A stretch of 64,000 bases of DNA, taken from the NCBI GenBank assembly GCA_046302715.1, contig JBKCHQ010000200.1:1-64000 (forward strand), given 5' to 3'. Under the pieces are notes generated by a model, which did no database searches, was not told the DNA's origin, and was given only the letters and a program-made list of their open reading frames with translations. The position numbers and the translations under genes were made by a program. Below, piece after piece: positions 51,521-59,236 of the stretch. The number at the start of each line of letters is the position of its first letter. The first letter of the stretch is position 1. This stretch comes from CAMCXT01 sp046302715 (GTDB lineage: Bacteria; Bacteroidota; Bacteroidia; M30B66).

Positions 51521-52719
51521 GCTTTAGGTTAAAAAATCTAATCACCAAGCCCATTTGCTGGTTTGTATTAGCGCTCTTGCTTTCTACGGGCATTTCGGTT
51601 CAATCCTATTTGTTAGGCACCAAAGTTACCAACGATGTTGTGCATACCCATTACAATAATTTTGTGCTATTTAAGTATTCATTTTCGCATATGTTGGAGG
51701 GCATAAATCCTTATCAATATTTCCCTCAGGAACATTTTGATATTTATAAGTACAGCCCCACATTTGCTTTGTTTTTTGGCTTTTTTTCGTTGTTCCCTGA
51801 TAGTATCGGACTTATACTTTGGAATGGGCTTAATGCGGTTGGTTTGGTTTGGGCCATTTTTATGTTAAAAGGCCTAACCCAGTATCAGAAATCGCTGGTG
51901 TTTTTTTTGTCGGTGGTTGAATTGGCAACAAGCCTACAAAATTCGCAGGCCAATGGTTTAATGGCTGCTTTAATGATTTTTTCTTTGGCCATGCTACAAC
52001 GCAATAAAATTGTTTGGGCGGCTTTGTGCATCGCCTTAAGTTTTTACATCAAACTTTTTGGGATTGTAGCGTTTAGCCTGTTTCTCTTTTATCCGGGCAA
52101 ATTAAGAATGGTTTTTTGGAGTGTGTGCTGGTTTGCAGCATTGGCATTTATGCCGATTTTGGTAGTTGACTTTGATGGATTGATAAACTTGTATAAGCAA
52201 TGGTTCGCTATCTTACAGGCCGATCATGCCTCGAATTATGGGTTCTCCTTAATGGGTTGGCTACATCGTTGGTTTAATCTAAATCCCGATAAATTAGTTG
52301 TGTTAGCGTTGGGAGTAATCACCTTTTTTTTGTGTTTAGGATGCGGGTATATTTTGCGTAAAAAGGAAAACACCCTGTATGTATTGCTTGCATTGGTGTT
52401 GCTTTGGGTGATATTGTTTAACCACATGACCGAATCGGCCACCGTTATCATCGGAATGACGGGTGCAGCTCTGTGGTTTGCTGTAAATAGTGACGATAAG
52501 CTTAATAAGGGGCTAATTGTATTAGCAGTTTTATTTACTTCATTGAGTTCAACAGAGCTTTTTCCGAGAAGTATAAGGTCTGAGTGGATTTATCCTTATG
52601 TTGTAAAGGTGTTCCCCTTGATTTTAATTTGGATAAAACTTCAGTTTGATTTGCTTAAACCTGCAGTACTTACTTTATCTCAAAATTTAAAAGGCACTCA
52701 CCTTCAAGATAGGCCATAA
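51517..52719 (+). CDS. GT87-like polytopic membrane glycosyltransferase
   Basis: 400 residues with about ten membrane segments. The pattern of a large first periplasmic loop (about 35-75, DVVHTHYNNFVLFKYSF...NPYQYF) followed by SPTFALFFGFFSLFP resembles the DUF2029/GT87 family of polyprenyl-phosphate-dependent mannosyl- or arabinosyltransferases; acidic residues in that loop would be catalytic. The acceptor is not known. It starts inside the stop of the PorE-like gene (ATGA), so both are translationally coupled. Its last 50 bases overlap the 3' end of the convergent FAH gene. Function is inferred only from fold pattern. Confidence 0.65.
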   Translation: MSFRLKNLITKPICWFVLALLLSTGISVQSYLLGTKVTNDVVHTHYNNFVLFKYSFSHMLEGINPYQYFPQEHFDIYKYSPTFALFFGFFSLFPDSIGLILWNGLNAVGLVWAIFMLKGLTQYQKSLVFFLSVVELATSLQNSQANGLMAALMIFSLAMLQRNKIVWAALCIALSFYIKLFGIVAFSLFLFYPGKLRMVFWSVCWFAALAFMPILVVDFDGLINLYKQWFAILQADHASNYGFSLMGWLHRWFNLNPDKLVVLALGVITFFLCLGCGYILRKKENTLYVLLALVLLWVILFNHMTESATVIIGMTGAALWFAVNSDDKLNKGLIVLAVLFTSLSSTELFPRSIRSEWIYPYVVKVFPLILIWIKLQFDLLKPAVLTLSQNLKGTHLQDRP

Positions 52720-53272
52720 GGCGATCTCCAATGTCAACAGCGCCAACACCTGCTGGCGTTCCAGTGTAAATAATATCGCCTGTTTTTAAAGTAACAAATT
52801 GCGATACATAGGAAATAATTTGCCTAAACGAGAAAATCATTTCAGCGCTGCTGCCTTTTTGTTTTTGAACTCCATTTACTTCCAGGCTGAAATTGTAAAT
52901 TTTATCGACTTCGAAAGGCAGCCACTTACCAATTGGGGCCGAGCCATCAAAAGCTTTGGCTTTTTCCCAGGGCAGCCCTTTTTCTTTACATCGCTGTTGA
53001 ATATCGCGTGCGGTGAAATCAATGCCTACGCTTATCTGATCGATATATTTATCGGCAAATTCGGGTGCAATACTTTTGCCTGCCTTCGAAACTCTCAGAA
53101 TCAATTCGAGTTCGTGATGTACGTCGTTTGAGAAGTCTGGTAAATAAAAGGGCTCGTTATCTTTAAGAATGGCCGTGTCGGGTTTTAAGAAAAATACCGG
53201 CTCGCTGGGTACAGGATTATTTAATTCGCGGGCATGCTCCGAATAATTGCGCCCAATGCATATTATTTTCAT
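52670..53272 (-). CDS. Fumarylacetoacetate hydrolase (FAH) family protein
   Basis: 200 residues, a single FAH domain as in YcgM/FAHD1. It begins IICIGRNYSEHARELN, continues with FLKPDTAIL, and has the metal-binding glutamates in HHELELILRV, then DFTARDIQQRCKEKGLPWEKAKAFDGSAPIG and TGTPAGVG near the end. The family includes acylpyruvate hydrolase and oxaloacetate decarboxylase; which is not decidable. It is complete: the last codons read LLNFEIK and stop at 52670, lying 50 bases within the convergent membrane-protein gene. Overlap of 4 bases with the exonuclease gene upstream. Confidence 0.9.
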   Translation of the reverse strand: MKIICIGRNYSEHARELNNPVPSEPVFFLKPDTAILKDNEPFYLPDFSNDVHHELELILRVSKAGKSIAPEFADKYIDQISVGIDFTARDIQQRCKEKGLPWEKAKAFDGSAPIGKWLPFEVDKIYNFSLEVNGVQKQKGSSAEMIFSFRQIISYVSQFVTLKTGDIIYTGTPAGVGAVDIGDRLMAYLEGECLLNFEIK

Positions 53273-54087
53273 TGACCAAACTTGGCTTGAAGCGCTCTTA
53301 ATTTAATTTTTTCAATGGTTCGTTTGGTAGATAACGCAAAATCGCCGTTCATAATCCAATCGTAATAGCTGGGTTCTGCTTTAAATACATCTTCCACACG
53401 CTTGCCTTTATGCTTTCCAAAATTAAATACTTCTTTTCCTTCCTTATCATATACCATTCGTCCGGCAAAGTCCACCCAATCCTTATTGGTCGAAAATGCC
53501 GATAATGCTTTTACATCATTCAAAACAGGGGTGTAGGTTTTACCTTCTTTATCGGTGATTTCAACATCTTTATAGCGCTCAAGCTGTGCCATCAAAACAT
53601 CGTAGGTTGCCCTAACATCGGCTTCGGCACCGTGTGCGCCAACATGCTCGCGATTGCAGTAAAATTTAACTGCAGCCACCAGTGTACGTTGTTCCATTTG
53701 ATGAAAGATATTCTGAATGTCTACCAGAACCCGATTTTCCATTGGAAATTCAATACCAGCCCTGTAAAATTCCTCAATGAGCATGGGCACGTCAAATTTG
53801 TTGGAATTGAAGCCCGCCAAATCAGCATTGCCAATAAACTCTAAAAGTCCCTTTGCAATAGCTTTAAAAGTAGGCTCATCTTTAACATCTACGTCCGAAA
53901 TGCCATGAATGGCGGTAACTTCGGCCGGAATGGGTATAGTTGGATTAATACGTCGGGTTTTTATTTCCTCGCTCCCATCAGGATTAACTTTAAGTACGCA
54001 AATTTCAACAATGCGGTCGGCCGCTACATTGGTGCCGGTAGCTTCGAGGTCGAAGAATACGATTGGCTTGGTAATGTTCAGTTTCAT
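53269..54087 (-). CDS. DnaQ-like 3'-5' exonuclease (DEDDh)
   Basis: 272 residues. The exonuclease domain occupies about 5-180: ExoI FFDLEATGTN (D, E), ExoII AGFNSNKFDVPML, ExoIII GAHGAEADVRATYDVL (HxAxxD, so the DEDDh type). A C-terminal extension (about 195-272) reads GRMVYDKEGKEVFNFGKHKGKRVEDV and resembles the small exonuclease-associated domain seen in Bacteroidota proteins. It is likely a polymerase III epsilon-like proofreader or repair exonuclease. It overlaps the FAH gene by 4 bases and the E2 gene by one base (TAATG), so three genes are coupled. Confidence 0.88.
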   Translation of the reverse strand: MKLNITKPIVFFDLEATGTNVAADRIVEICVLKVNPDGSEEIKTRRINPTIPIPAEVTAIHGISDVDVKDEPTFKAIAKGLLEFIGNADLAGFNSNKFDVPMLIEEFYRAGIEFPMENRVLVDIQNIFHQMEQRTLVAAVKFYCNREHVGAHGAEADVRATYDVLMAQLERYKDVEITDKEGKTYTPVLNDVKALSAFSTNKDWVDFAGRMVYDKEGKEVFNFGKHKGKRVEDVFKAEPSYYDWIMNGDFALSTKRTIEKIKLRALQAKFGQ

Positions 54088-55403
54088 TAAATGTTCCGAT
54101 TTAAGTCAAACGCTTCCAGATAATCGGCCACCCTTCGTAGGAAACTGCCACCTAGGGCCCCATCTACAACTCTATGGTCGTATGAAAGTGAGCAAAACAT
54201 CATGTGACGAATGGCAATAACGTCGCCTTGCGGAGTTTCAATAACTGCTGGCTTTTTCTTGATTACACCGGCAGCCATTATGGCCACTTGAGGTTGGTTA
54301 ATGATGGGGGTTCCCATAACATTTCCAAACGAGCCCACATTGGTTACGGTAAAGGTACCGTTAGCAATGTCGTCGGGAGTAAGTTTGTTGTTACGTGCTC
54401 GGTTGGCCAGGTCATTTACCGATTTAGTAAGACCAGTTAGGCTTAATAAATCGGCATTCTTTATCACAGGTACAATAAGGTTGCCCGAGGGTAGGGCAGT
54501 GGCCATACCTATGTTAATGTTTTTACGTTTAATGATTTGAGTACCGTTAACCGATACATTAATCATTGGGTAGTCTTTTATAGCTCTTGCCACCGCTTCG
54601 AGAATGATTGGGGTAAATGTGATTTTCTCCCCCTCGCGCTTTTCAAATTCTTTTTTCACCCGTTCACGCCACAACACCATATTGGTTACGTCCACTTCAA
54701 CCATGGAGGTAACGTGCGGACTCACAGCTTTAGACATTACCATGTGGTCGGCAATAAGCTTACGCATACGGTCCATTTCGATGATTTCGTCACTGCCTGA
54801 AACCGAAATTGCAGGAGGCGTAATTTCAGCACGTGGAGTAGGCGCAGGAACTACAGTTGGTGTTTGAGCCGCCAAAGGAGCTGGTGCAGGAGCCTTGGTT
54901 CCTTTGTTAGCGATGTGTTTTAGTAAATCTTCTTTGGTGAGCCTTCCGTCTTTACCGCTTCCTTCTAAAGTGGCTAACACATCCATACTAATGCCTTCCT
55001 GCTTGGCGATATTACGCACCAGGGGAGAATAAAAACGATCGCCTTGTGAACGAGGCACATCGGAAGTTACCGAGGTAACAGGTTGCGCTGGCGAAGAAAC
55101 AGAAACCGATGCAGTTGGTACTGGGGTTACTGTCGGAGCTGCAGCTACCGCATTATCTGCTCCTTGGGTTTTAATTATGGCGATGGTTCCATTTACCTGT
55201 ATGGTTTGGCCTTCTTCGAACAGAATCTTTTCAAGTATCCCAGCAACAGGTGAAGGGATTTCGGAGTCCACCTTGTCGGTAGCAATTTCCAAAACGGGTT
55301 CGTCAAGCTCAATGGAATCGCCTGGTTTTTTAAGCCATTTAATGATCGTAGCTTCAGCGACGCTTTCGCCCATTTTGGGCATGACCAATTCGAACTGTGC
55401 CAT
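54087..55403 (-). CDS. 2-oxo acid dehydrogenase E2 (dihydrolipoamide acyltransferase)
   Basis: 438 residues. An N-terminal lipoyl domain (1-80) has the lipoyl-lysine in EIATDKVDSEIPSP; an Ala/Pro/Val-rich linker follows; the E3/E1-binding domain is about 120-160 (FYSPLVRNIAKQEGISM); the catalytic domain (about 205-438) ends with SYDHRVVDGALGG, where His and Asp are the acyltransfer residues. The KVDSEIPSP lipoyl surroundings are more like the branched-chain or oxoglutarate type than pyruvate; E1 and E3 genes are not in the window. Preceded by a good -7 box and overlapping the exonuclease gene by one base. Confidence 0.93.
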   Translation of the reverse strand: MAQFELVMPKMGESVAEATIIKWLKKPGDSIELDEPVLEIATDKVDSEIPSPVAGILEKILFEEGQTIQVNGTIAIIKTQGADNAVAAAPTVTPVPTASVSVSSPAQPVTSVTSDVPRSQGDRFYSPLVRNIAKQEGISMDVLATLEGSGKDGRLTKEDLLKHIANKGTKAPAPAPLAAQTPTVVPAPTPRAEITPPAISVSGSDEIIEMDRMRKLIADHMVMSKAVSPHVTSMVEVDVTNMVLWRERVKKEFEKREGEKITFTPIILEAVARAIKDYPMINVSVNGTQIIKRKNINIGMATALPSGNLIVPVIKNADLLSLTGLTKSVNDLANRARNNKLTPDDIANGTFTVTNVGSFGNVMGTPIINQPQVAIMAAGVIKKKPAVIETPQGDVIAIRHMMFCSLSYDHRVVDGALGGSFLRRVADYLEAFDLNRNI

Positions 55404-55426
55404 AAAAGAGTTCTCTAAATTTCGGG

Positions 55427-55434
55427 CAAAGGTA
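55427..55434 (-). promoter_or_regulatory. -7 box of the E2 gene
   Basis: Minus strand TACCTTTG followed by CCC, a full match, 23 bases before the ATG at 55403. No strong -33 TTG at the standard spacing. Confidence 0.5.
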
Positions 55435-55497
55435 ATGTTTTTGCCTTAAGGCTACACTCAGAATTAGACCAGCCGCAACGGATTGGCAAACTATGTT

Positions 55498-57525
55498 TTA
55501 TTCAGATTTTACAAATCGGCGCGAATATGTTTTGCCTGAAGTTTCTGAAAGCTGAAGCACATAAATACCCTTGGGCAGTTTGTTTACATCAATATTGCTT
55601 GAATTCAATGAACCACTTTCGGCGATGTTACCTGAAACAGAAAAAATTCTGTAGGTGTAATTGCCAATCGATAGCCCCTTTAAACTAAGGGTTTCCCCGC
55701 ATGGTTGTGGCGCAACATTAAATGTGTTGTCATTATTTGCATTTTCATTTCCTACCGTAACATCAAAGCTGTAAGCACCCGTTTTTCGGTTAAACGAAAC
55801 AGAATACACACCACTAGGTATAGGAATGTTAGGTCCGTCTTGAAAACCTGATCCCTGAGGAAATGCATTGGCTCCCCAGTTAATGGCCCAGGCGCCGTCT
55901 TGACGAAATTTCATTTCGCCGGCGCTAAGGTTTACTCCATAAGCAATATAATTTTTACCATCCACAGGTTCCATAAAAACATCAGTAGTCCATCCGTTTA
56001 GAGCACTACCAATCATACCTATTGAAGGCGGGGGGGCAGTAAGTGTAAAAGTATAAGCACCAGTTTGAATATTTATGGAAACGGTGTAGAACCCTGGTGT
56101 CATGATTGGAATGTCAGGACCATCTTGTGTGCCTGTTCCCGTGGGGAACGTTGAGGCCCCCCAATTTACGGCCCAGTTGTAGTTTTGTCTGAATTTTACT
56201 TTTGTTTCAGGATTGCTGATATTGGGGTCGCCTGCCAGTAGTAAATTTGTTCTTGAATAATTAATGCCATCGGTAGTGGTCATCTGATAGTCGGTAGAAA
56301 AAGTTCCAGCTTCGGTAGCTGTGCCAATGATGCTAATTTCTAGTGGTGCCACAAGTTCGCCTCCGTTAATGCGAACCAGATTAATTCTACTGATATTATT
56401 ATAGGAGTTAAAGCCTCCACCAATTAAGAGCTTTCCATTACTGTCAAACATCAAAGTATTGATAGTTGAATTGTCAACAAATCCGGCACCTGGATCGTAT
56501 GTTGCATCTAAAGTACCATTCGAATTTAATCGTGCTAGATTTGCGCGTAAGGTGCCGTTATAATCGTAAAAGCCGTTGGCAATAATAATTTTCCCACTAT
56601 TGGGTTCTTCGATAACATTTAATATACCGCAACAGGTTGGTCCTACACCACTGGAAAAAGAGGGGTCGGGTGTGCCGTCATAGTTGAGTAAAATCAAATC
56701 GTTGGCAGGCGTACCATTTACAGTTGAAAATGTACCTGCAAGTAATATTTTATTGGCTGTTGTATATGCAAAATCATAAATGTTTTCAAAATTACCAGGG
56801 CCTGAACCAATCGAAAAGGTATTATCGATGGTGCCATTTGAATTGAGTCGTACTAATCCACCGGGAAGGTCTGTATTATTGAAGGTAAAGGCCCCCCAAA
56901 TGGTGATTTTTCCATTTGCATCGAGGTGAATCTTTGAGGCGCCAAAGCTTAGGCCTGAACCTACATTTTGGTTAAAAGCAATATCCGCAGTGCCATTTGA
57001 ATTTAATCTTAAGATACGGTTTTGTGGGGCTCCATTAAATGTAGTAAAATAGCCTAGAACTACTATTTTTTCATCTGGTTGCACCACAACATTGGTAACC
57101 CATGAATTGGCTACAAATGCCTTGAAACTGGTGTCTAGTCCACCGTCAGGAAAAAGCCGAACTAGATTTGATCGAGTTACGCCGAGACTTTGTACGTTAA
57201 AACTGCCACCGACTATAATACTTCCATTGGAAGTTGTGGCGATACTCTCTACGGTTCCATTCCATGAAGTGAAATTGGGCTGAAATGTATTGTCAATTGT
57301 GCCATCCGCATTATGCCTACTAATTTTGGGGCTCGGATTTAAATCGTTCGTTGCACCAACCAATAATTTACCACTAGGTAAAACATGAACAGCATTAATT
57401 ATCGTTGAAGGATTTCCATTAGTATTAAATGTGTTGTCTATACTACCTGGCTGAGCCAATAAGGGTGATGAAATAATGCTTAGTATTAAAAGCAAGACAA
57501 GGGAAATGAAAAATTTACGCACCAT
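55498..57525 (-). CDS. Exported protein: delta-60/propeller repeats, SusE/F-like modules, T9SS type A tail
   Basis: 675 residues. A signal peptide (about 1-25, ending LLAQ) precedes seven or eight repeats of about 50 residues with the delta-60 pattern LNSNGTxDxxF...GKIxIxGxF (about 30-400), then two modules of about 100 residues, each ending in a WGASTFPTG/WGANAFPQG-type motif and GFYTVSINIQTGAYTFTL/GVYSVSFNRKTGAYSFDV. These resemble the SusE/SusF outer-membrane starch-binding family. The C-terminus (APQPCGETLSL...LPKGIYVLQLSE) is a T9SS type A sorting domain. A surface glycan-binding or structural function is suggested. The gene is separated from its neighbours by 94 and 147 bases. Confidence 0.8.
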   Translation of the reverse strand: MVRKFFISLVLLLILSIISSPLLAQPGSIDNTFNTNGNPSTIINAVHVLPSGKLLVGATNDLNPSPKISRHNADGTIDNTFQPNFTSWNGTVESIATTSNGSIIVGGSFNVQSLGVTRSNLVRLFPDGGLDTSFKAFVANSWVTNVVVQPDEKIVVLGYFTTFNGAPQNRILRLNSNGTADIAFNQNVGSGLSFGASKIHLDANGKITIWGAFTFNNTDLPGGLVRLNSNGTIDNTFSIGSGPGNFENIYDFAYTTANKILLAGTFSTVNGTPANDLILLNYDGTPDPSFSSGVGPTCCGILNVIEEPNSGKIIIANGFYDYNGTLRANLARLNSNGTLDATYDPGAGFVDNSTINTLMFDSNGKLLIGGGFNSYNNISRINLVRINGGELVAPLEISIIGTATEAGTFSTDYQMTTTDGINYSRTNLLLAGDPNISNPETKVKFRQNYNWAVNWGASTFPTGTGTQDGPDIPIMTPGFYTVSINIQTGAYTFTLTAPPPSIGMIGSALNGWTTDVFMEPVDGKNYIAYGVNLSAGEMKFRQDGAWAINWGANAFPQGSGFQDGPNIPIPSGVYSVSFNRKTGAYSFDVTVGNENANNDNTFNVAPQPCGETLSLKGLSIGNYTYRIFSVSGNIAESGSLNSSNIDVNKLPKGIYVLQLSETSGKTYSRRFVKSE

Positions 57526-57672
57526 AATTTCTTTAGTTGTTTTACGAAATTATAATCTGCACATGCCGATTAGTCATGTTAAATTGGATAATTCTGAACA
57601 ATTATCTGTTGAAATTATTCAATTCATTTAAGGGAAAATTGCCTTTAGGGGTTAAAATAGAAAGACAATAAT

Positions 57673-57921
57673 TTATTGCTCCAACAAGGCTTTAACCTCT
57701 TTTTTTTCGGTGGGAGTGATGCTGTTCCAAGGGCGGTTTTGCAAGCCCATTTCGATAGCATAGAAAATATTCAGGTGAGGGCGTATACCCAACTTTTTAA
57801 GCTCGTTTTTAATTTTTGAGTACGAACTGTTAAGGAGCTCTTCTTTAGTGTATATTCCTATGGCATTCATGATTTTTACCATGTAGGGTCCAAAGTTTTT
57901 TATAGCGGATAATTCGCTCAT
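57673..57921 (-). CDS. Stand-alone TfoX C-terminal domain protein
   Basis: 82 residues, all helical: ELSAIKNFGPYMVKIMNAIGIYTKEELLNSS then KKLGIRPHLNIFYAIEMGLQNRPWNSI. This is the TfoX_C pattern (helix-hairpin-helix-like, with a ...L..LpNIG-type start replaced by IKNFGPYM). Only the C-terminal half is encoded; the N-terminal TfoX domain is not in the neighbouring sequence. TfoX/Sxy acts in competence in proteobacteria, but such small proteins are widespread and their role in Bacteroidota is unknown. It follows aroK by 20 bases on the same strand. Confidence 0.8.
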   Translation of the reverse strand: MSELSAIKNFGPYMVKIMNAIGIYTKEELLNSSYSKIKNELKKLGIRPHLNIFYAIEMGLQNRPWNSITPTEKKEVKALLEQ

Positions 57922-57941
57922 TTTTATCGGAATAAATAGGA

Positions 57942-58442
57942 TTAAAATTCCAGCCTAAGCAGCAAATCCTCCAATTTTTCTTCATGTGGCCTAAAAGCTA
58001 ATGGAATACAATCGTACCATTCTTTACGATTTTGATAGATCGAAGTGATCCCTTCGAATGTAAGTGCCCCTTTTAGCAAGGGACGCTCGCTGGCATTGGC
58101 CTGTTGCAGGCGGTGCACCAGCATTCCAATGGGCACGTCCAAATAAACAACCTTCCCTTTTTGAAGCATCCAGTGTAAGTTATCGTTGAAGCAAGGTGTT
58201 CCGCCTCCGCATGAAATAATAGTAAGGGGCTTTAACTCCAGATTTTGAAGCGTTTCGGTTTCGACTGTGCGAAATGCAGTCTCTCCATGTTGAGTTAGCC
58301 ATGCAGCGGGATGGATACCGGTATGCTGCTCTATGAGATTATCTAAATCGATGAATGTGCCACCCAGCTTAGCAGCGATTTTTTTTCCCAGAGTGGACTT
58401 GCCGCTGCCGGGCATTCCACAGATGAAAAGGGGTGAATTCAT
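57942..58442 (-). CDS. aroK: Shikimate kinase
   Basis: 166 residues, the usual size. Walker A GMPGSGKST (9-17), the shikimate-binding FIDLDNLIEQHTG with conserved aspartates, FRTVETETLQ, the glycine-rich ISCGGGTPC, and the lid region RPLLKG. It phosphorylates shikimate at the 3-OH in chorismate synthesis. The start (ATG at 58442) lies opposite the tRNA-Leu promoter, so both transcripts start within a few bases in opposite directions. TfoX_C gene follows. Confidence 0.96.
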   Translation of the reverse strand: MNSPLFICGMPGSGKSTLGKKIAAKLGGTFIDLDNLIEQHTGIHPAAWLTQHGETAFRTVETETLQNLELKPLTIISCGGGTPCFNDNLHWMLQKGKVVYLDVPIGMLVHRLQQANASERPLLKGALTFEGITSIYQNRKEWYDCIPLAFRPHEEKLEDLLLRLEF

Positions 58443-58470
58443 TTGGCAAATCGAATTTTTACTATTTTTG
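58442..58470 (+). promoter_or_regulatory. Promoter of tRNA-Leu
   Basis: TTTG at 58442-58445 and TATTTTTG at 58463-58470 are 17 bases apart, near the ideal; the box is followed by CCG and the tRNA starts 8 bases after it. The -33 element overlaps the aroK start codon on the other strand. Confidence 0.7.
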
Positions 58471-58478
58471 CCGTCCCT

Positions 58479-58561
58479 GCCCAGGTGGTGAAATTGGTAG
58501 ACACGCTACTTTGAGGGGGTAGTGAGCTCAGCTTGTGCAAGTTCGAGTCTTGTCCTGGGCA
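58479..58561 (+). tRNA. tRNA-Leu (anticodon GAG)
   Basis: Acceptor arms GCCCAGG (58479-58485) and CCTGGGC (58554-58560) pair fully, discriminator A58561. The anticodon stem CTACT/GGTAG (one G-T) encloses TTGAGGG, giving anticodon GAG for CTC/CTT codons. A long variable arm and the T arm with GTTCGAGT support a class II tRNA-Leu. CCA is not encoded. Confidence 0.95.
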
Positions 58562-58569
58562 CTTTTTAT

Positions 58570-58605
58570 AACCAGCCGATTATTTATCGGCTGGTTTATT
58601 TTTTT
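58570..58605 (+). terminator. Rho-independent terminator of tRNA-Leu, overlapping the ompH 3' end
   Basis: AACCAGCCGAT (58570-58580) pairs with ATCGGCTGGTT (58586-58596), an 11-bp stem with a 5-base loop, followed by a T-rich tail to 58605. The stem right arm and tail encode the last codons of the convergent ompH gene. On the minus strand the hairpin is not followed by T. Confidence 0.88.
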
Positions 58606-59179
58606 CGTACTCCTCATTCAACTCCTTAAGCATATCGTCGGTAATCTCAAATTTTTTATCGGCATACCAAATTTGGCCGCCTTGTGTATAGGACAGGATA
58701 TAATTAAACTTATTTTTCTTAGAATAAGCTTCAAGGAATTTCTCCACATTAGAGAATATTCGCTTATTCACATCAGCTTCTTTAGTTGCTAGCTGATCAG
58801 ATAAATTTTGCTCAAGCATCATAAGTTCCTGCTGCTTTTGCCCCAGCTTTTTCTCTCGACTCTCACGTTCGGTTATGGTTAAAAATTCGGCCCTTTGCTG
58901 AAATTCTGCCACATCTGCTTCGAACTTTTTCTGTTCACTTACCAAACGCGACTGAGCCTGCTTCATTTCTGCTTCCATTTTTACTTTTTCGTCAGCAAAT
59001 AGTTTATAATTTTCACGAACTGAATCGGAATTAAAATACGCAATTCGCATTCCGTCGGGCACCGACGCCAAAGCAGCTGCAGGAGTAGTCTGGGGTTCGT
59101 TTTTTGAAAAATAAAGTGCAAACAGAACGGCTACTGCCATAGTGAGCACCACATTAAATATTAAATTAATATTCTTCAT
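58580..59179 (-). CDS. OmpH/Skp family periplasmic chaperone
   Basis: 199 residues. An N-terminal hydrophobic segment (about 6-23, NLIFNVVLTMAVAVLFALYF) acts as signal or anchor; the body (about 45-170) begins MRIAYFNSDSVRENYKL, the typical OmpH/Skp start, and continues as a long charged coiled coil rich in Glu, Lys and Gln. Skp-type trimers hold unfolded outer-membrane proteins in the periplasm. The C-terminus ends NKPADK and lies inside the tRNA-Leu terminator. A -7 box (minus 59194-59201) stands 14 bases upstream. Bacteroidota usually have several paralogs. Confidence 0.88.
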   Translation of the reverse strand: MKNINLIFNVVLTMAVAVLFALYFSKNEPQTTPAAALASVPDGMRIAYFNSDSVRENYKLFADEKVKMEAEMKQAQSRLVSEQKKFEADVAEFQQRAEFLTITERESREKKLGQKQQELMMLEQNLSDQLATKEADVNKRIFSNVEKFLEAYSKKNKFNYILSYTQGGQIWYADKKFEITDDMLKELNEEYEKNKPADK

Positions 59180-59193
59180 ACATCAAATTTGGG

Positions 59194-59201
59194 CAAATAT
59201 A
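59194..59201 (-). promoter_or_regulatory. -7 box of the ompH gene
   Basis: Minus strand TATATTTG followed by CCC; full match 14 bases before the ATG at 59179. A -33 TTG was not found. Confidence 0.5.
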
Positions 59202-59236
59202 GCCTAATATTAGGTTAAAATGAGATACTATTGCAT

